From the NCBI GenBank assembly GCA_015075445.1, contig JABTUJ010000007.1, positions 140,453 through 204,452 of the forward strand: DNA of 64,000 bases. The letters are read 5' to 3'. The notes below the pieces were generated by a model that was not told the origin of the DNA, searched no databases, and saw only the letters and a program-made list of their open reading frames with translations. A program made the translations under genes and the position numbers. This document shows positions 60,975-64,000 of the stretch, piece after piece. Source of the stretch: Verrucomicrobiales bacterium. GTDB taxonomy: Bacteria; Verrucomicrobiota; Verrucomicrobiia; Limisphaerales; J093. How positions within the stretch are numbered: the stretch's first letter is position 1; each line of letters starts with the position of its first letter.

Positions 60975-63416
60975 ATGCAGAACTACGAGAAGCTCGGGGT
61001 CTTCTACCTCGGGCGCCCCCATGATTTGTCCGGGCGCACCACCGCCGCCGAACCGCTGCTCTACGAATCGCGCCACCTGGTCACCCACGGGTTGGTCGTG
61101 GGGATGACCGGCAGCGGCAAGACCGGCCTCTGCTTTGACCTCATCGAGGAAGCAGCGCTGGACGGTATCCCCGCACTGCTCCTCGATCCCAAGGGCGACC
61201 TCGGCAATCTGCTCCTGACTTTCCCGGAATTGCGCCCCGCGGATTTCGCCCCCTGGATCAATCCGGACGACGCGCAGCGCCAGGGGATGTCTGTCGAAGC
61301 TTACGCGGCGCAACAGGCCGAACGATGGCGCCAGGGACTCGCCCGCTGGGACCAGGACGGCGACCGTATCCGGCGCCTCCGCGCAGCCGCCGAATTCACG
61401 ATCTATACGCCGGGCAGCAACTCGGGCCGACCGCTCTCAATCCTGTCCGCTTCCTTCGCCGTTCCGCCCATCGAAGTCCGCGAAGAGGGCGAACTCCTCC
61501 AGGAACGCATTGCCGCCACGGTCACCGCGCTGCTCGGTCTGCTGGGCATCCCCGCAGACTCGCGCAAGAGCCGGGAAGCCCTGCTGCTGTCGCAGCTTGT
61601 CCAGCGGGCCTGGAACGAGAACCGCCCCCTCGACCTGGCCTCCTTGATCCAGGACGTGCAGCACCCGCCGATGGCGCGCGTCGGCGTGATGGATCTCGAG
61701 GCCTTCTTTCCTGCTCGCGAGCGGTTCGAACTGGCGATGCAGCTCAACCATCTGCTGGCCTCGCCCGCGTTCAGCGCCTGGCTCGAAGGGGATCCGCTCG
61801 ATGTCGGCCGCCTCTTGTACACCGCGGACGGCCGGCCGCGCGTGGCCATCTGCTCGCTGGCCCACCTCGGCGATCCCGAGCGGATGTCCTTCGTGTCGCT
61901 GCTGCTGCATCAGGTTTCCGGCTGGATGCGCGGTCAGTCGGGGACCAACAGCCTCCGCCTGCTGGTCTACATGGACGAAATCGCCGGGTACTTCCCGCCG
62001 GTCGCGAATCCGCCGTCCAAACCGCCGCTCCTCACCCTGCTCAAGCAGGGACGGGCCTTCGGCGTGGGCGTGCTGCTCGCCACCCAGAACCCCGTCGACC
62101 TCGACTACAAGGGCCTGGCCAATATCGGAACCTGGTTCATCGGCCGGCTCCAGACCGAACGGGACAAGGCGCGCGTGCTCGAAGGACTCGAAGGCGCCGC
62201 CGTCGGCCAGGGAGAACGCTTCGATCGCGCCGCGGCGGCGGAGATCATCGCCGGGCTGGGGAACCGCATCTTCCTCCTCCACAACGTCCACCAACCCGGC
62301 CTCACCGTCTTTGAGTCGCGTTGGGCCATGTCGTACCTGCGCGGTCCGCTCTCGCGCGCCCAGATCCGGAGTCTTACGGGGCAGGGCAGGGGAGGGGCAC
62401 AGGCGGAAACACCAGGAGGTGCTCCTCCACCCAAGGCGACCGTGGCCCAGGAATCGGCACCGCCGGCCGGAAAGCGACCCCTCCTGCCACCCGAGGTTCC
62501 CCAGTGCTTCGCACCGGTGCGGCCCGGAACGGCTTCGGCCGGCAGGATCATCTATCAACCACGGCTGCTCGGGGCCGCCCAGCTTCGATTCACCGACGCC
62601 CGGCTCGGCGTGGACACCGGCCGGGAGATCGTCGTCACGACCGAGATCGTGGACCGCGCCGTGCCGGTCGACTGGACTGATTCAGAACATATCTCTTTGG
62701 AGTTAAACGATTTAAGTTATGAATCTGCCGCCGCTGACTACGCCCCGTGCCCGACCGCCGCGGCTCGGCCGAAGAACTACCCCGCCTGGGCCAAGGCCTT
62801 CCGGCACTGGCTGAGCGACCACGGCACGCTGGGCTTGTGGCGTTCCCCGACGCTCGGTGAGACGTCGATGCCGGACGAGGACGAGCGCCAGTTCCGCATC
62901 CGGCTCCGCGAGATTGCCCGGGAGCGGCGCGATGTGATGGTGGAGAAGCTTCGCCAGGCCTATGCGCCGAAGCTGGCGGCGCTGCAGGAGCGTTTGCGCC
63001 GCGCCGAGGCCGCCCGGGAACGGGAAGCCTCGCAGGCCACGCGCGCCCGGTTCAACACGGTCGTGTCGTTCGGCACAACACTGGTGGGGGCGTTCCTCGG
63101 TCGACGGCCCTTGTCCGCGGGCACGGTGGGTCGGGCGGCGACCACGATGCGCCGGGCTGGCCGGGCCCTGGATCAGACGGGCGACGTGGCGCGGGCGCAG
63201 GAGAATGTCGGGACCATCGCGAGCCAGATGCGCGAGCTCGAGAGTCGGTTCGAAGCTGAGTTGAGCGCGGTGCAGGCGCAGGCGGATCCGGCGATGGACC
63301 CGCTGGAGCGGGTGGAAGTGCGGCCGGCTCGGGGGCAGGTGCAGGTTCGGTTGGTGACGTTGGTCTGGCTGCCGTACGAGGCGGGGCTGACGGGATTGGC
63401 GCGACCAGTATTCTGA
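60975..63416 (+). CDS. HerA-like ATPase (DUF853-type)
   Basis: An 813-residue FtsK/HerA-superfamily ATPase. Walker A GMTGSGKT (43-50) and the DPKGDLGNLLLTFPEL block open the protein; Walker B is LRLLVYMDEIAGYFPP; the sensor-like LLATQNPVDLDYKGL and the arginine region FIGRLQTERDKARVLEGLEG follow, about 340-420. A Gly/Pro linker near 470-500 contains the G-rich 13-mer (LTGQGRGGAQ). The C-terminal 300 residues are helical and partly coiled coil (LREIARERRDVMVEKLRQAY). A short AT-rich patch (62677-62727) lies in that half. Such ATPases move DNA or protein; no partner nuclease (NurA) is beside it, so the role is open. Confidence 0.85.
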   Translation: MQNYEKLGVFYLGRPHDLSGRTTAAEPLLYESRHLVTHGLVVGMTGSGKTGLCFDLIEEAALDGIPALLLDPKGDLGNLLLTFPELRPADFAPWINPDDAQRQGMSVEAYAAQQAERWRQGLARWDQDGDRIRRLRAAAEFTIYTPGSNSGRPLSILSASFAVPPIEVREEGELLQERIAATVTALLGLLGIPADSRKSREALLLSQLVQRAWNENRPLDLASLIQDVQHPPMARVGVMDLEAFFPARERFELAMQLNHLLASPAFSAWLEGDPLDVGRLLYTADGRPRVAICSLAHLGDPERMSFVSLLLHQVSGWMRGQSGTNSLRLLVYMDEIAGYFPPVANPPSKPPLLTLLKQGRAFGVGVLLATQNPVDLDYKGLANIGTWFIGRLQTERDKARVLEGLEGAAVGQGERFDRAAAAEIIAGLGNRIFLLHNVHQPGLTVFESRWAMSYLRGPLSRAQIRSLTGQGRGGAQAETPGGAPPPKATVAQESAPPAGKRPLLPPEVPQCFAPVRPGTASAGRIIYQPRLLGAAQLRFTDARLGVDTGREIVVTTEIVDRAVPVDWTDSEHISLELNDLSYESAAADYAPCPTAAARPKNYPAWAKAFRHWLSDHGTLGLWRSPTLGETSMPDEDERQFRIRLREIARERRDVMVEKLRQAYAPKLAALQERLRRAEAAREREASQATRARFNTVVSFGTTLVGAFLGRRPLSAGTVGRAATTMRRAGRALDQTGDVARAQENVGTIASQMRELESRFEAELSAVQAQADPAMDPLERVEVRPARGQVQVRLVTLVWLPYEAGLTGLARPVF
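62385..62397 (+). repeat. G-rich 13-mer, copy 4
   Basis: GGCAGGGGAGGGG lies in frame in the linker of the HerA-like ATPase, encoding Gly-Gln-Gly-Arg-Gly-Gly as in the GH127 gene. Confidence 0.5.
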
Positions 63417-63435
63417 GCTCGATCCTGACCGCACA

Positions 63436-64000
63436 ATGTTGGTTATATTTAATTCATTTGTCTGCCTCGCCGCGGTCTTCACGGTTCCGGCCTGTCTGCT
63501 TCTCGCCGAGGAGGCCCCCGCGGGCTCATCAACCCCTCCCCTCGAGTACATCGACACCAGCTTCGAGAACGCCTCGCCGCTCTGGTACGAATCCGCCCCC
63601 GACGGCTCCGTCCTGGTCCATCTCCTCTACGATCACGAACGCGCCTCGCCCAACCGCGCGGCCGGACACCTTCACTTCCGCCTGCACGCCCCTCCCGGCA
63701 CCCGCCTCACCGTCGAGTTCAAGAACCTCGACAACGTCTGGAACGGCCGCCCCGGGTCGGTCGCCCCCGAACTCCAAGCCGTGGTCGTCTCCGAGGATGG
63801 CCGCCACTGGAAGCCCCAGCCCACCGAGACCCTCCCCGGCAACCGTGTCCGGCTCAACGTCACCATGCCCGGCCCGCAGCTCTACGTCGCCCGCGTCGAA
63901 CCCTACCGCCTCGCGGACTTCGACCGTCTGCTGACCCGCTGCCGCACCCATCCGCTGGTCCACGTCACCCGCATCGGTGACTCCCTCCAGGGACGGCCGC
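63436..64000 (+). CDS. M14-family zinc carboxypeptidase, N-terminal part
   Basis: An open frame from the ATG at 63436 runs off the window edge (188 codons seen). A signal peptide (VCLAAVFTVPACLLLA) precedes a beta-sandwich typical of the N-terminal domain of M14 carboxypeptidases: YIDTSFENASPLWYESAP, HLHFRLHAPPGTRLTVEF and GRHWKPQPTETL. The stretch YVARVEPYRLADFDRLLTR and HVTRIGDSLQGR immediately precedes the zinc-binding catalytic domain, which lies beyond the window. AT-rich first codons stand out against GC-rich neighbours. Confidence 0.75.
   Translation, partial: MLVIFNSFVCLAAVFTVPACLLLAEEAPAGSSTPPLEYIDTSFENASPLWYESAPDGSVLVHLLYDHERASPNRAAGHLHFRLHAPPGTRLTVEFKNLDNVWNGRPGSVAPELQAVVVSEDGRHWKPQPTETLPGNRVRLNVTMPGPQLYVARVEPYRLADFDRLLTRCRTHPLVHVTRIGDSLQGRP

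Noticed and set aside
1..64000. tRNA, rRNA and other structural RNA genes
   Set aside because: No stretch with cloverleaf or rRNA signatures was recognised by eye; a covariance-model scan would be needed to exclude small RNAs.

Overview
The window is high-GC bacterial chromosome from what looks like a Verrucomicrobiota member of the Limisphaera/Pedosphaera type. This is inferred from the gene repertoire: large secreted beta-helix proteins, lamin-tail/CotH proteins, HAF-repeat proteins and a CHRD protein with a PEP-CTERM sorting tail. Tat-exported DUF362 and aldo/keto reductase proteins, a GH127 glycosidase and C-terminal 'SxDLxxW ... FYR' tails point the same way. No rRNA, tRNA, CRISPR array, integrase or complete insertion sequence was found.

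Layout. 1-10.9 kb is a partly eroded accessory region. It holds two intact secreted proteins (a 1482-aa multidomain protein and a serine hydrolase with pentapeptide repeats) among remnants of a hydrolase, a HAF-repeat protein, a beta-helix protein, an HTH protein and a DUF362/FN3 protein. 11.0-23.8 kb is one compact operon: a GltD-like iron-sulfur flavoprotein, then nuoA-B-C-D-H-I-J-K, two extra MrpD/NuoL-type antiporter subunits flanking a small membrane protein, nuoM and nuoN. The NADH-input subunits NuoE, NuoF and NuoG are absent. 24.9-29.8 kb encodes a two-subunit 2-oxoacid:ferredoxin oxidoreductase (korAB) followed by a histidine kinase and a lone receiver. 29.8-46.4 kb is mostly minus-strand: amidase, CotH and lamin-tail proteins, DUF418, a PQQ-like propeller, DUF362, a split spermidine-synthase-like pair, YjbQ, a hotdog thioesterase, an ACT protein, phenylacetate-CoA ligase, a DUF5009 acyltransferase and an MFS transporter. 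46.5-55.3 kb carries three large secreted proteins: a beta-helix with PDZ, a GH5-like/GH127 fusion and a PA14-like protein. 55.4-64 kb has a CPBP protease, thiL, tsaE, tsaB, a beta-helix protein, an aldo/keto reductase, a HerA-like ATPase and the start of an M14 carboxypeptidase.

How the genes may work together. A complex I without NADH-oxidising subunits needs another electron donor. A GltD-like NAD(P)H flavoprotein at the head of the operon and a ferredoxin-reducing KorAB just downstream make a reduced-ferredoxin or NAD(P)H-fed, ion-pumping complex a reasonable inference. Four antiporter-like subunits instead of three suggest an unusual membrane arm.

Repeats. The window is rich in small dispersed repeats. 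A 101-bp imperfect palindrome is present twice, in frame, inside the signal-peptide region of the GH127 fusion gene. There is also a perfect 26-bp REP-like hairpin, 32-bp and 7-bp tandem arrays, a 23-bp inverted family, and a G-rich 13-mer found at four places, one at the junction of a split gene. Several single-base frameshifts in otherwise conserved genes (amidase, thiL, tsaB) may be assembly errors or real decay.
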